A stretch of DNA of 64,000 nt from Candidatus Zixiibacteriota bacterium (GCA_020351995.1 CP070674.1:1323145-1387144); one strand, 5' to 3'; shown: positions 17,345-26,408, counted from the stretch's first letter. Made by a program: numbers and translations. The notes: generated from the letters alone by a model not told the origin.

Positions 17345-17982
17345 ATCAACTGGCTATCCAGGAGGCTGAATAATTCCTGGTCGGGAATGGCGCCCTGCCT
17401 TATAATCGCGGCATTGTCAGAACTGACATCGACTACCGTAGAAACCGGGTTGTCGAGGACCCCAACATCAATGTAAAGTTCAATCTTACCTCCGAAAGCG
17501 CGAGCAATCTCATCAATGGTGTCGAGCTCCTCGCCCCCCGACGGGTTGGCCGAGGTGGCCGTAACCGGGAAGGTTACCTGCCGAAGCAATTGCGTGATGA
17601 ACGGAGCAGCAGACATCCTTATACCGATTTTCCCTTCGACAACGAGCGGTTCATCCAGCACCGCGGACGCTCTCAATACCAGGGTGAGGGGACCGGGCAA
17701 ATACTTCTCGGCCAGCCTTCGCGCAGCGGCGTTAACGGTGCCATATCGGGCAGCATCGGTAATACTCTTAACAAATATCGCCGTGGGCAAACTGGCTGGA
17801 CGACCCTTGACACTATATAACCGGGAAACTACCGTTGCCTGATCGGCTCTGGCCAGTAATCCATAGCGTGTCTCGGTAGGAGCCACCACCAATCCGCCTT
17901 CGCCAAGTATCGTAGCGGCCCTGCCGACCACTTTTTTATCAGGCGAAGAATAGTCGATTGCCTCAATCTTAGGGCCCGTCAT
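17341..17982 (-). CDS. L-threonylcarbamoyladenylate synthase (Sua5/YciO/YrdC family)
   Basis: This 213-aa protein makes threonylcarbamoyl-AMP from threonine, bicarbonate and ATP, the first step of the t6A37 tRNA modification. Conserved stretches are GGLVVAPTETRYGLLARA, RLYSVKGRP, LPGPLTLVL, GIRMSAAPF and VTATSANPSG. I chose ATG 17982, which overlaps the SPOR gene by 14 nt. The longer reading frame from 18078 lies inside that gene and adds a non-family sequence. The PTETRYGL loop (rather than PTDTVYGL) is slightly atypical. Confidence 0.88.
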   Translation of the reverse strand: MTGPKIEAIDYSSPDKKVVGRAATILGEGGLVVAPTETRYGLLARADQATVVSRLYSVKGRPASLPTAIFVKSITDAARYGTVNAAARRLAEKYLPGPLTLVLRASAVLDEPLVVEGKIGIRMSAAPFITQLLRQVTFPVTATSANPSGGEELDTIDEIARAFGGKIELYIDVGVLDNPVSTVVDVSSDNAAIIRQGAIPDQELFSLLDSQLI

Positions 17983-18601
17983 CTTCGAACAATTCCTCAG
18001 CTTCATACAGAACGGTATCAATAATTTCCGGGAGTGCGGTCTCATCGTAAAGGGGGGCTGTTTCCTTGACCCGCACATTAACCATTACTACCCAGGCGTC
18101 GGTGTACCCGGCCGCCTTGGCTCGCATCAGATACTCCTCAGCTTCGTCACGATCGGCAAAACTGCCCACTCGAACCTTGAAGTACGGCACTTCATAATCC
18201 ATAAAGACCGGACGGTCAAATATCTCCTCGGCCACCTGCCGTGCCAGGTTGGCTTCGCCGTAAACCTTGGCGGTGAACAACTGGATTCGATAAGCCTGGT
18301 TATACAACGAATCAACTGTGGCAGGCGAACCATCGGACGGACGATAGGTTGTGTCGGAAACCGACGGTTGCGCCTCCACGAATTCCGTGCGACCGGAGAT
18401 CTGCCCGGGTCGAGGGTGCTCAATCGGCACAACCTCACGGTCTTCGGGGAGTTCAAGAGGGTCAAATCCGCGCGGGTCGACGCCCGATACGGGTGGTCGC
18501 TGCGGCTCTTCTTCGGCGGCAGGTCGTTTCACCCGACATCCCATTGCCACGAGAAGCAGGCAGAGTAAAGTGATATTACAGATATTGCCGCGTGTTTTCA
18601 T
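17969..18601 (-). CDS. SPOR-domain lipoprotein
   Basis: A 210-aa predicted lipoprotein. The signal segment ICNITLLCLLLVAMGC has its lipobox cysteine near residue 22. A proline/acid-rich linker (RPAAEEEPQRPP onward) leads to a C-terminal SPOR domain of about 75 residues (YRIQLFTAKVYGEANLARQV ... YFKVRVGSFADRDEAEEYL). SPOR domains bind denuded septal peptidoglycan. ATG 18601, not the in-frame codon at 18658, gives a proper signal peptide; it starts within the last 26 nt of manC. Confidence 0.82.
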   Translation of the reverse strand: MKTRGNICNITLLCLLLVAMGCRVKRPAAEEEPQRPPVSGVDPRGFDPLELPEDREVVPIEHPRPGQISGRTEFVEAQPSVSDTTYRPSDGSPATVDSLYNQAYRIQLFTAKVYGEANLARQVAEEIFDRPVFMDYEVPYFKVRVGSFADRDEAEEYLMRAKAAGYTDAWVVMVNVRVKETAPLYDETALPEIIDTVLYEAEELFEDDGP

Positions 18602-19655
18602 TTTCTTCCAGTCTTGCCAGTATTTCTTTAACACGATCCGCCTTCGTTTTGTGCACAACCAAGGTAATATTTGCCGAACGAACCACGATCAGGTCTGACA
18701 CCCCCAGACACGTGATTATTCCATCCCCCTCATTATACACCACAGTCTCGTAAGAGTCCAGTACAAGCGCATCTCCGACAACAACATTATTGTCATTATC
18801 ACTGTCCCGGTGTCTCGAGAGCGAGTTCCAGCCACCGATATCGTCCCAAATAATGTCAGCCTTAACTGTTAGGACATTGGTGGCTTTTTCGAGAACCGCG
18901 AAATCTACGGAAATCGAAGTAGCTTTTTCGTAGAGGGATTCCCGGGCAGCATTTTCACCGGGGGTGCCGATGTGGGTGGCATACTCGACAAGAAGCTCGC
19001 CGAGATCGGGTTGACATTTCTTGATAGCCGCCAGGATAGATTTAGCTGACCAGACAAACATACCGCTGTTCCATAAGTAATCGTGACTATAGTAGTACTC
19101 GTGGGCCACGGCTGCCTTCGGTTTTTCGGTAAACGCTGAGACCCGGTAAAAGATAAAATCCTGCTCGTGCTTATAAATGTCTCCCAGCTTGATATAGCCA
19201 TAGGCTGTCTCAGGGCGAGTCGGTACTATGCCAATTGTAATCAGGCAATCCTCGGCACTGGCGATGGCGGCAGCGCTGTTGAGAATACGGAGCAGCTTTT
19301 CGGGCGGTTTCACCAGATGGTCGGCAGATAGTGTCACCAGAACAGCATCTTCGTCATCGTGTACGAGATGTACCGCGGCTAAACCAACCGCCGCGCAGGT
19401 GTTGCGCCCAAAGGGCTCGGCCAGAATATGGCGCTCATCGAGACCCTTGACGTTTTCTCTGGATAACTTGCTCATGGAGCGACCGGTTACAATTCGTATA
19501 TTTTCAAAGGGAATCAGAGGTAGAACCCGGTCGATTGTCTCTTCAATCATGGTCTTGTCGGAAATGAGCCTCAGAAACTGCTTGGGTCGCTCGGCGAGAG
19601 AAAGCGGCCAGAATCTTTCTCCTTTTCCACCAGCCAGAATAACCCCGTATAACAA
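18576..19655 (-). CDS. manC: Mannose-1-phosphate guanylyltransferase
   Basis: This 359-aa nucleotidyltransferase makes GDP-mannose from mannose-1-phosphate and GTP for envelope polysaccharides. The signature ILAGGKGERFWPLSLAERPK sits at residues 6-25 and FTEKPKAA near 178. The IWDDIGGWNSL stretch near 270 is typical. It is the short, stand-alone form without the isomerase cupin domain. The start is TTG at 19655: AAAGGAG lies 6 nt before it and no ATG is available. It is the first gene of a long downstream run. Confidence 0.9.
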   Translation of the reverse strand: MLYGVILAGGKGERFWPLSLAERPKQFLRLISDKTMIEETIDRVLPLIPFENIRIVTGRSMSKLSRENVKGLDERHILAEPFGRNTCAAVGLAAVHLVHDDEDAVLVTLSADHLVKPPEKLLRILNSAAAIASAEDCLITIGIVPTRPETAYGYIKLGDIYKHEQDFIFYRVSAFTEKPKAAVAHEYYYSHDYLWNSGMFVWSAKSILAAIKKCQPDLGELLVEYATHIGTPGENAARESLYEKATSISVDFAVLEKATNVLTVKADIIWDDIGGWNSLSRHRDSDNDNNVVVGDALVLDSYETVVYNEGDGIITCLGVSDLIVVRSANITLVVHKTKADRVKEILARLEENENTRQYL

Positions 19656-19690
19656 TGCTATCTCCTTTACTAAATTCTCGTAATTTGCTG

Positions 19691-19719
19691 ATAATAATTG
19701 GGTTAAATCAATTAGTCAA
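19691..19719 (-). promoter_or_regulatory. Sigma70-type promoter for manC and downstream genes
   Basis: Minus-strand -35 TTGACT (19714-19719) and -10 TATTAT (19691-19696, 5 of 6) are separated by exactly 17 nt. They lie 36 nt ahead of the TTG start of manC and downstream of the phosphotransacylase stop. This separates the manC run from the butyrate-kinase genes. Confidence 0.65.
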
Positions 19720-19765
19720 GAAAAGAATGGCCCGGTCGAGTGCTGCCTGTCGTTGTAATGACATC

Positions 19766-20722
19766 CTACCTGTCGGAAGCGACCGCTAACGCCGCCAGGA
19801 CAATGGAATTAAAGCGGTTATCAGTTGTATCGGAGCGAGAATTCAACACCAATGGAACCTTGCCGCCAACAATCATCCCCCCCATGGCGGCGTTACCGAA
19901 TAAGGTCATAGCCCTGTAAACACCGTTGGCGGTGGCGATGTCCGGGGCGATCAGGATATCGGCCTGGCCAGCTACGAGGGAGTCTTCGATCCCTTTTGCG
20001 CGAGCCGCAGCAACATCCACAGCGACATCAAACGAAAGCGGTCCGTCGACATAGGCTCCCACGATTTGTTTGCGATCGGCCATCTTGGCTATGATAGCCG
20101 CATCAATCGTGACCGGCATCTGAGGGGAAATCACTTCTACCGCAGCGATGATGGCAACCCTCGGCATACTGATTCCAATTACGTCGGCGACTCGCACAGC
20201 GTTATCGACTATAGCGAGTTTGGTTTGCAGAGCAGGCTCCATGTTTACAGCCGCATCGGACAGGAGCAGAAGCTTGTCATAAAGTGAAGGTTTCATTACA
20301 GCAACATGAGACAAGACACTACCTTCAGGCAGATATGAGTTCTCCCTGTTGAGAACCTGTTTTAGAAGCTCAACGGCTGGAACGCGGCCGTTAATAAGGA
20401 TATCCAGCTCCTCCCCCACGGCCATTCTAATAGCAGTCTGCACGGCCGCTTCTGGCTCGCTGATGTTTACAAAATTGACTGAGCCTACGTCAATCCCATT
20501 CTGGAGGGCGGTCTGTCGGGCGAGCCTCTCATCCCCTATCATGTAAGGCTCAATCAGCCCTTCGTGGTCCGCGCGGGCAACCGCCCTGAAGGTATGAATA
20601 TCAAGAGGCACCACGACAGCCGCCCGAGGTTTTCCCTTTTCACTCACAATCCTGGCGGCTTTATCGCGGATCTGTTCAAATGAACGCACGCTGGGGACAG
20701 CAGATTCAGAGGTACCAGACAT
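19766..20722 (-). CDS. Phosphate acyltransferase (phosphotransbutyrylase type), copy 1
   Basis: A 318-aa member of the phosphate acetyl/butyryltransferase family. The motifs VVPLDIHTFRAVARADHEGL, LDILINGRVPAVELLKQVLN, LSHVAVM and ADILIAPDIATANGVYRAM are recognisable. It would exchange acyl-CoA and acyl-phosphate. It is the third gene of the butyrate-kinase cluster, 5 nt after a second paralogue. The usual KG in the acyl-site loop is NG here (LINGRVP, versus MKGFLP in copy 2), so specificity or activity may differ. Confidence 0.82.
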   Translation of the reverse strand: MSGTSESAVPSVRSFEQIRDKAARIVSEKGKPRAAVVVPLDIHTFRAVARADHEGLIEPYMIGDERLARQTALQNGIDVGSVNFVNISEPEAAVQTAIRMAVGEELDILINGRVPAVELLKQVLNRENSYLPEGSVLSHVAVMKPSLYDKLLLLSDAAVNMEPALQTKLAIVDNAVRVADVIGISMPRVAIIAAVEVISPQMPVTIDAAIIAKMADRKQIVGAYVDGPLSFDVAVDVAAARAKGIEDSLVAGQADILIAPDIATANGVYRAMTLFGNAAMGGMIVGGKVPLVLNSRSDTTDNRFNSIVLAALAVASDR

Positions 20723-20727
20723 GCAGA

Positions 20728-21678
20728 TTATATCCCCTTTCCGGTGTGACTAATGTAATCGGATAATACACACGCCAGCGCCAGGGAGGCTTTCTTATTC
20801 TTCATTGTATCTGTTCGTGAGACAAGCGATATCGGCACTTTTGCCCCGACAATAACTCCAGCGTGAACGGCTCTGGCAAACTGTATAAGTGACTTGGCAA
20901 CGATATTGCATTCCTCGATGGAGTCAACGAGATAAATATCGGCATCGCCCACTACCGGTCCTTCTGTCTGCTGCGGGTCGGCAACCGCTTTCGAGGTAGC
21001 CAGGTCGAAGGGAAGGGGTCCCTGAATGACGATGTCCTCAAGCTTCTTCATAGCCTCGGGGATGATGAAATCCATATCGGAGAAGGCGTGAGAGAGTTTT
21101 TCTGATGGTTTGTCGTATGCGGCCGAAATAGCAATCTTGACCGGGGAAAGTCCCAGGGCACGCCCAACAAGGACAGCGTTTTCCAGTATCTGAAATTTTT
21201 GTTCGCTGTCCGGTTTGACGACCACGCCACCATCGGTAAGATTCAGCAGCTTATGGTAACCTGGAATGTCAAGAACGGCACAATGCGAAAGGGTATTCTT
21301 CCCGCATAGGCCATAGCGTTTATCAAGTACGATCTTAAGCAGCGCCGACGTTGGCAGGAAGCCTTTCATGATAACGTCGGCCTCTCCATTTGCGGCCAGA
21401 TTAACTACGACATGAGCCGCGCGATCAGTATCTCTCTCATTGATAATCCTCATGCCGCTTACGTCAATCGCATTTTCGGAAGCTAACCTCTCGATACCTG
21501 TAGCTTCACCAACAAGCATGCCTTCCAGAAAGCCGTCAGCGGCCGCTTCGGAAACAGCAGCGATAACGTCGATATCCTGAGCCACCGCGACGGCTACGCG
21601 TTTCTTTCGACCCTGGCCGGCGATGTCGGCGGCTCTCTCTATGAGTTGATCTGAGGAGTGTATCGGTTCCACTGTCAT
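20728..21678 (-). CDS. ptb: Phosphate butyryltransferase-like, copy 2
   Basis: A 316-aa phosphotransacylase with the canonical loop ADVIMKGFLPTSALLKIVLD, then KNTLSHCAVLDIPGYHKLLN, a GGVVVKPDSEQKFQI helix and a late DIYLVDSIEECNIVAKSLIQ. It converts butyryl- (or branched acyl-) CoA plus phosphate to acyl-phosphate and CoA. The kinase gene 11 nt upstream would then use acyl-phosphate to make ATP and the free acid. Copy 1 follows 5 nt downstream. Which acyl chain is used cannot be read. Confidence 0.85.
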   Translation of the reverse strand: MTVEPIHSSDQLIERAADIAGQGRKKRVAVAVAQDIDVIAAVSEAAADGFLEGMLVGEATGIERLASENAIDVSGMRIINERDTDRAAHVVVNLAANGEADVIMKGFLPTSALLKIVLDKRYGLCGKNTLSHCAVLDIPGYHKLLNLTDGGVVVKPDSEQKFQILENAVLVGRALGLSPVKIAISAAYDKPSEKLSHAFSDMDFIIPEAMKKLEDIVIQGPLPFDLATSKAVADPQQTEGPVVGDADIYLVDSIEECNIVAKSLIQFARAVHAGVIVGAKVPISLVSRTDTMKNKKASLALACVLSDYISHTGKGI

Positions 21679-21689
21679 AAAGGTCTATC

Positions 21690-22757
21690 CTAGTACTTCT
21701 TGAGTTTCTCCCGGCCCGTCAGAAAACGAAGCCCGGCGGCGGCCAGAGCCTCCATCTCATACTCCCCAGCCACCACTACGATTCGCCCCAGAAAGCCGAC
21801 ATATTTCGCGATTTCGTCGATCAGCATCCGCGAATGGGCCATGCCGCCGGTCAGCACGATGGCTTCAAACTTTCCGTGCAGACAAACAGCGGCGGCACCA
21901 ATCTCCTTGGCAATCTGATAGGCCATGGCAGCGAAGTATAATCTTGCCTTATCGTCTCCGCTCTGTATCATCCGTTCGACCTCACGGAGATCGGCTGATC
22001 CAAGATATGCCACCAAACCGGATTGTCTGGATAACTTGTCAAGCATTTGCTTTTCCGTGAACTTGCCGCTGTAACATAATCTCACGAGGTCGCCGATCGG
22101 TACGGCACCAGCCCGATCGAATGAGAAAGGTCCCATACCCAGCAGGGCGTCATTAACGTCAATGACCTGACCGCCCCGGAGAGCCGCGACCGATACACCA
22201 CCACCCATATGCACGGCCACAAAGTCCACCTCGTGCAGTGTCTTTCCCAGCTTGTGCGCCTCTCGGCGACAGACTTCCTTGATGTTGAGAGCATGAAGCC
22301 GAGACTTTCTCTCTATTTCCGGAACACCACTTACCCGAGCTATGTCAATGAAGTTATCCACGGTGCTCGGATCCGATATTAGCGATGGAATGCCATACTT
22401 GTCGCCGAGATGGTGGGCAATGACAGGTCCCAGATTTGAGGCATGGTTGGAATACCGCATACACCTGACGTCGGCCAGCATTTTCTCGTTAATTTCATAC
22501 GAGCCTCCCTCAAGAGGCTTGAGTGGGGCGCCGCGGCCGATAACGGCTGCGATTTCCGTAGCCTGGTCACCCAGGGATTCGATCCAATCTTCTATTAGTC
22601 TGGTACGATACTCGAACTGGTCGGCCACGTTGTCGAAGCGGGCCAGTTCGGCACGATCATGGCTAACGGCGACTTCCGCCAGCCTTACTTCGCCTTCGAA
22701 AAGTGCTACTTTGGTCGATGTCGACCCAGGGTTAATGATCAACATCTTCTGAGACAT
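21690..22757 (-). CDS. buk: Butyrate kinase
   Basis: A 355-aa ASKHA-fold kinase making ATP and butyrate (or a branched-chain acid) from acyl-phosphate and ADP. It opens with MLIINPGSTSTKVALFEGE, carries VAVHMGGGVSVAALRGGQVID near 200 and ends with IVLTGGMAHSRMLIDEIA. ATG 22757 has AGGAT about 8 nt upstream and fits the family length. The in-frame extension to 22922 reads as non-conserved leader sequence. It is transcribed first, ahead of the two transacylase genes. Confidence 0.92.
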   Translation of the reverse strand: MSQKMLIINPGSTSTKVALFEGEVRLAEVAVSHDRAELARFDNVADQFEYRTRLIEDWIESLGDQATEIAAVIGRGAPLKPLEGGSYEINEKMLADVRCMRYSNHASNLGPVIAHHLGDKYGIPSLISDPSTVDNFIDIARVSGVPEIERKSRLHALNIKEVCRREAHKLGKTLHEVDFVAVHMGGGVSVAALRGGQVIDVNDALLGMGPFSFDRAGAVPIGDLVRLCYSGKFTEKQMLDKLSRQSGLVAYLGSADLREVERMIQSGDDKARLYFAAMAYQIAKEIGAAAVCLHGKFEAIVLTGGMAHSRMLIDEIAKYVGFLGRIVVVAGEYEMEALAAAGLRFLTGREKLKKY

Positions 22758-23047
22758 TTTATCCTGACCCTCCACCAGAGCTGGTATCGCTTGCGGCCCG
22801 GGCTCAAGGTCGGCAAAATCCGCATCACTCGATTTTGCCCCGTTTGTTTGCTGAAAGTTGCGTTGTTCTTTGCCCTTTTCCCCCGCCGGCCGAAGATGTA
22901 AGATGGTGCGCCATAAAATCAAGGCGTGCGAATTATTTCACGATAATAACAGGAAGGGTTAGACCGGGCAAGGCTTTTTTGGCTGGCCGCATTGTCGCTC
23001 TTGGCAGTGATACTGCTCAATTCCTTGTCACATGCTTTAAAGACTCC
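22758..23047. other. Divergent intergenic region between buk and the plus-strand genes
   Basis: This stretch of 290 nt separates the minus-strand buk from the plus-strand gene at 23.0 kb. It must hold the buk promoter, but no hexamer pair was convincing by eye. The plus-strand frame stays open back to 22835 with no ATG or GTG; a TTG at 22979 preceded by AAGG is a possible earlier start. Confidence 0.4.
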
Positions 23048-23413
23048 ATGACCGTCAAAGTCACTGCGATAGCGGAAAAAGATTTTTTCAGCATTGCTTC
23101 GGTCTGGGATTTTCCCGATGACCTTCTCATATTCCAGATGGAGGGTAGCAGCGAAAACCTCTGTCGGGAGATCTGCCGACTGTTGCACGGGCGGGCGAAG
23201 GAGATGGTTATTGAGGGCGGCTTCTATCGTGGCCTGGCATCGCTGGTGTGTCTGGATCAGCTTGGCGGAAAGTGTCTAAACCACACAGCCCAGGGGCGGC
23301 TGCTGGCCATAGAAATGGAACGCCAGCTCGACGAACAGACCTATACCGCCATCGAAACACTGGCCAAAAGACACGGACTATACTGGTTCTCCGCATCGGG
23401 AAACCTTCGTTAG
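23048..23413 (+). CDS. Unrecognised protein, start uncertain
   Basis: The first ATG of an open frame at 23048 gives 121 aa (MTVKVTAIAEKDFFSIASVW onward). It looks like a mixed alpha/beta domain ending in a helix pair (LLAIEMERQLDEQTYTAIETLAKRHGLYWF). An open frame continues upstream to 22835 without ATG or GTG, so the real gene may start at TTG 22979. I do not recognise the family. It precedes the octaheme cytochrome by 122 nt on the same strand. Codon pattern and length favour a real gene, but this is not proven. Confidence 0.5.
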   Translation: MTVKVTAIAEKDFFSIASVWDFPDDLLIFQMEGSSENLCREICRLLHGRAKEMVIEGGFYRGLASLVCLDQLGGKCLNHTAQGRLLAIEMERQLDEQTYTAIETLAKRHGLYWFSASGNLR

Positions 23414-23535
23414 TCGGAATTTAAAATTCACCTGTGCTTGGCAGCCATCTTTAATTCCTTGTCATCCGGCCAATTATCGATTTTATTAACAACTAGAATC
23501 GCATACCATCTTAAGATGACAAGCGGGGTCAAGAG

Positions 23536-25425
23536 GTGAGAACAAGAAATCTTTTTCCGACAATACTCCTAATTTTGACAATACTGGTGATAATTGCTGC
23601 GTTCAACTGGTCCTCGCTGATTCACAAGATGTTGCCATCCGACAGCAGGCCCTCAGCGATCACCTTTGTCGCAGAAGCCATCTCGCCGGAGAAGCTTACC
23701 ACCTTAGGGCATGAGATAACCACCGACTACGATGGGAACTTTGGCCATATCGACTATTTTCTTGACGCCGGCATATACAGTTATGAGGGTCCCGCAACCT
23801 GCCTCGGATGCCACGCCGAGATAGAATACACCGACGCACATACCGGGCAGACAGTGGCAACCGAGCTGATGGAGAATCTGACGAGCTCAGCCCACTACCG
23901 TTTCTTCACCAGCAGGCATCCGAATGTCTACGGCTTCAACGGTGAGTTGGCCGACAATTTTCCGATGGGCAAGATCAACCGGCCGTGCCCCAAGCCAGGT
24001 TCCTTCGCCATGACAGCCTGGGCCGAAATAGTGGTTACAGAAAACGGTGACACTTTGTCCGAAGGTTGCGGGCAATGCCACATCGGTGGTCAGTATCAAG
24101 CTCCCCTGGGCGAGATGATGCCGATGTATAAGACCACTCAGGTGGAAAAAGACGCCATTGATTGCCTCATCTGTCACGCGGCGGCCTATGACATGAACGA
24201 GAAACAGGTTGTGGTTGATGGCAACGGACTTAAACGATGGGAGCAGGACCGATCAATGCGAGCAGCCCTATCCGTGACGACGCCTTCCGCTCAAAGTTGC
24301 CTGCGATGCCACCAGCATAATTTCGGCGGCGATATTTATATCGATGAAGGCGACCCTTCATACATGGAAAGCCTGCGTAACACCGGCGACAATCGACCCC
24401 GGGTGCTTCACCCCGGCTCCAAGCGTGGAACACCGTACTCGCCGGCATGGGATGTTCACGCGGCGGCGGGAGTGTCGTGCATAGAATGCCACACCACCCA
24501 GGGACACTACATTGCCAAAGGGACACATTCTACGACGATTATGGCCAACGACCTGCCTGAGGCTGAAGTTGCCTGTGAAAACTGCCACGGTGCCAAGCCG
24601 CATGCCGAGGACAGCGCAACAGCCAGGTATTTAAATCAACATGTCGAGCGAATCGCCTGTCAGACCTGCCACATTCCCAGCCTGCACGATGACAATGTCA
24701 CCATGCGGGATTTCGGCAATGCCGAATTCGAAGAGCATCCGGGAATCTACATTTACAGTGACATTGTCAAGGAGTCACTGCCAGGATCAGGAATCGAATA
24801 TCGCTGGTGGAACGGTGATGCCACTTTTCTAGGCAATCCGATCGGCGACAATCCGAACGGTTCCAACCTTTACAGGTTTTATACCGCCAACCGGGTCTGG
24901 CCGGAGTATGCGGGATTTGACTATGAAGCGTGGTACGAAAAGATAATGAGACCGATAGCTAAGAGTGGGCGGCCTTCGAAAATATATGCCATGAAAAAAT
25001 TCAACGGCAGACAACATATCGACCTGTCCAATATGGGGCCATTCGGGGGCATGTTTGTGCCTTACAACCTGCCGGCCTACTACGCATCGGGCGATCCCGA
25101 CAGGGCAGCTTCGATCGAGATGGACAAGAGCATGATGGAGATGATGTACGGAATTATGTTCAAGTATTACATGCTCGACAAGTTCATGTCGTTTATGGAT
25201 ATCGATGGCTGGAACACAGGCGCGTACGAAGATGTTCGAGAGATAAAGAATGTGGAGCCGCGCTGGATTCCCAACGATGCATCGCTGGAGATAAGCCACG
25301 CTATTCGCAGAGTGGGAGCGCTTTCGTGCGGCGACTGCCATACCGAATCCGGCGTTCTCGATTTCGCAGGATTAGGGTATACCACCGACGAGATAGAGAC
25401 GCTTCGGTCACACCCTCTTGAATAG
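23536..25425 (+). CDS. Octaheme c-type cytochrome (tetrathionate-reductase-like)
   Basis: A 629-aa exported cytochrome. An N-terminal anchor/signal (LFPTILLILTILVIIAAFNW) is followed by eight CxxCH heme sites: CLGCH, CGQCH, CLICH, CLRCH, CIECH, CENCH, CQTCH and, far downstream, CGDCH. The long heme-free stretch of about 190 residues before the last site, and the overall spacing, fit the octaheme tetrathionate reductase (OTR/Shewanella-type) family, periplasmic multiheme reductases of S or N compounds. Start GTG 23536 is the only one that keeps the anchor. The true substrate is not decided. It stands alone on the plus strand with a VOC gene after it. Confidence 0.85.
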   Translation: MRTRNLFPTILLILTILVIIAAFNWSSLIHKMLPSDSRPSAITFVAEAISPEKLTTLGHEITTDYDGNFGHIDYFLDAGIYSYEGPATCLGCHAEIEYTDAHTGQTVATELMENLTSSAHYRFFTSRHPNVYGFNGELADNFPMGKINRPCPKPGSFAMTAWAEIVVTENGDTLSEGCGQCHIGGQYQAPLGEMMPMYKTTQVEKDAIDCLICHAAAYDMNEKQVVVDGNGLKRWEQDRSMRAALSVTTPSAQSCLRCHQHNFGGDIYIDEGDPSYMESLRNTGDNRPRVLHPGSKRGTPYSPAWDVHAAAGVSCIECHTTQGHYIAKGTHSTTIMANDLPEAEVACENCHGAKPHAEDSATARYLNQHVERIACQTCHIPSLHDDNVTMRDFGNAEFEEHPGIYIYSDIVKESLPGSGIEYRWWNGDATFLGNPIGDNPNGSNLYRFYTANRVWPEYAGFDYEAWYEKIMRPIAKSGRPSKIYAMKKFNGRQHIDLSNMGPFGGMFVPYNLPAYYASGDPDRAASIEMDKSMMEMMYGIMFKYYMLDKFMSFMDIDGWNTGAYEDVREIKNVEPRWIPNDASLEISHAIRRVGALSCGDCHTESGVLDFAGLGYTTDEIETLRSHPLE

Positions 25426-25438
25426 GTTAGGTGAGATT

Positions 25439-25777
25439 ATGCCCTACAAGTTCAGCCGGTGCTTCGCCATGGAGCATCCCCAGAGCACGGAACTAATCCG
25501 ATTTTACCGCGAGCAAATAGGCCTCAAAATCGTGGAGGCCGGCCCCGACCAGGTCGAGTTCGGCACAGATCCGGTTAGACTTTTTGTCAACCAGGGTGAC
25601 CAGCAGACCTTGATTTTTGAGTTGATCGTCCCGGATCTGGAAAAAGCCCGGGAAGACTTAACAGCCAAAGGCTGCGAGATCCTCCGGTGGGAAGGCAAGG
25701 GGAAGACCTGTTATGTTCGCGATCCCTTTGGATTTGTTTTCAACATATGGGAAGACCCATCCGCCTTCGGCGCGTGA
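25439..25777 (+). CDS. VOC (glyoxalase/dioxygenase superfamily) protein
   Basis: A 112-aa single VOC domain with paired beta-alpha-beta-beta-beta units. It includes FYREQIGLKIVEAGPDQVEFG, IFELIVPDLEKAREDLTAKGCEI and YVRDPFGFVFNIWED, the usual C-terminal metal-strand with Glu. The start ATG 25439 has GGTGAG 8 nt upstream; an earlier in-frame TTG at 25418 would overlap the cytochrome. Small stand-alone VOC proteins include isomerases, lyases and resistance proteins, so the role here is unknown. Confidence 0.82.
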   Translation: MPYKFSRCFAMEHPQSTELIRFYREQIGLKIVEAGPDQVEFGTDPVRLFVNQGDQQTLIFELIVPDLEKAREDLTAKGCEILRWEGKGKTCYVRDPFGFVFNIWEDPSAFGA

Positions 25778-25853
25778 GCAAGGAATTCCCCTGCTGTTGG
25801 TCAGGATAGTGTTGTCTGCTCGAGGGCTGGCTGTGACCCGAAAACGGTAAAAC

Positions 25854-25872
25854 CTATCCGAGGATAGTTTTT
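25854..25872 (+). terminator. Weak hairpin with U-tract after the VOC gene
   Basis: CTATC-CGAG-GATAG (25854-25867) followed by TTTTT on the plus strand forms a short stem with a U-tract. It lies 76 nt past the VOC stop and overlaps the mntP stop on the other strand. The stem is only 5-6 bp. Confidence 0.35.
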
Positions 25873-26408
25873 ACTGCCAGGCCTATCAGAATCAATCCGC
25901 CGAAAATGCCAGCTTTTTGACTGAACCTTAGCCCCAGAGCGCGACCAAAGACAAGACCCAATACCGTCATAGACGCCGCTACTACTCCAATAATCAAGGT
26001 TGGGTAGAGAATTTGAATGCCCACCAAGCCAAGTGTAAAACCCGCGGCCAGAGCGTCAATAGAAGTAGCAAACATCAGGATTATAAGACTTAGCCCCCGG
26101 GTGGGGTCACCCTTCCACTGCCGGCCGTCGGGGTCAAATTGCTCGTAGATAAGTCTGGCACCAATTCCGGCCAGAACGATGGCCGCGAGCCATCGGGCGT
26201 ATTCGCCGATTACACCGGACAGGTACTCGCCGGCCATCCACCCGACAATCGGCATTCCAAACTGGGCAAATCCAAAATGCCAGGAGAGCCGAAAGATGAC
26301 CCACCGGTCGAGGCGGCCGAGTTTAATTCCGACCGCAACCGCCACCGCGAAAGCGTCGAAGGCCAGTGCGAAAGCCAGCAGGATAACGTTTACAAATTCA
26401 ATGCCGAT
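25854..26408 (-). CDS. mntP: Manganese efflux pump MntP (non-standard start codon)
   Basis: A six-helix exporter of Mn2+. The body matches MntP: SIDALAAGFTLGL in the second half repeats the pattern of the first-half LLAFALAFDAFAVAVAVG, with the paired key aspartates. The first canonical start (GTG 26345) lies after that essential N-terminal aspartate and would delete helix 1. The frame is open upstream to a TAG at 26418-26420, with no ATG/GTG/TTG between. ATC 26406-26408, preceded by TAGGA at about 7 nt, or ATT 26400-26402 would give a full-length protein of about 184 aa. I annotate from ATC. A sequencing error is an alternative. Confidence 0.75.
   Translation of the reverse strand: MGIEFVNVILLAFALAFDAFAVAVAVGIKLGRLDRWVIFRLSWHFGFAQFGMPIVGWMAGEYLSGVIGEYARWLAAIVLAGIGARLIYEQFDPDGRQWKGDPTRGLSLIILMFATSIDALAAGFTLGLVGIQILYPTLIIGVVAASMTVLGLVFGRALGLRFSQKAGIFGGLILIGLAVKTILG

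Noticed and set aside
22758-22922. N-terminal 55-residue extension of butyrate kinase
   Set aside because: Not conserved in the family, and the ATG at 22757 has the better ribosome site.
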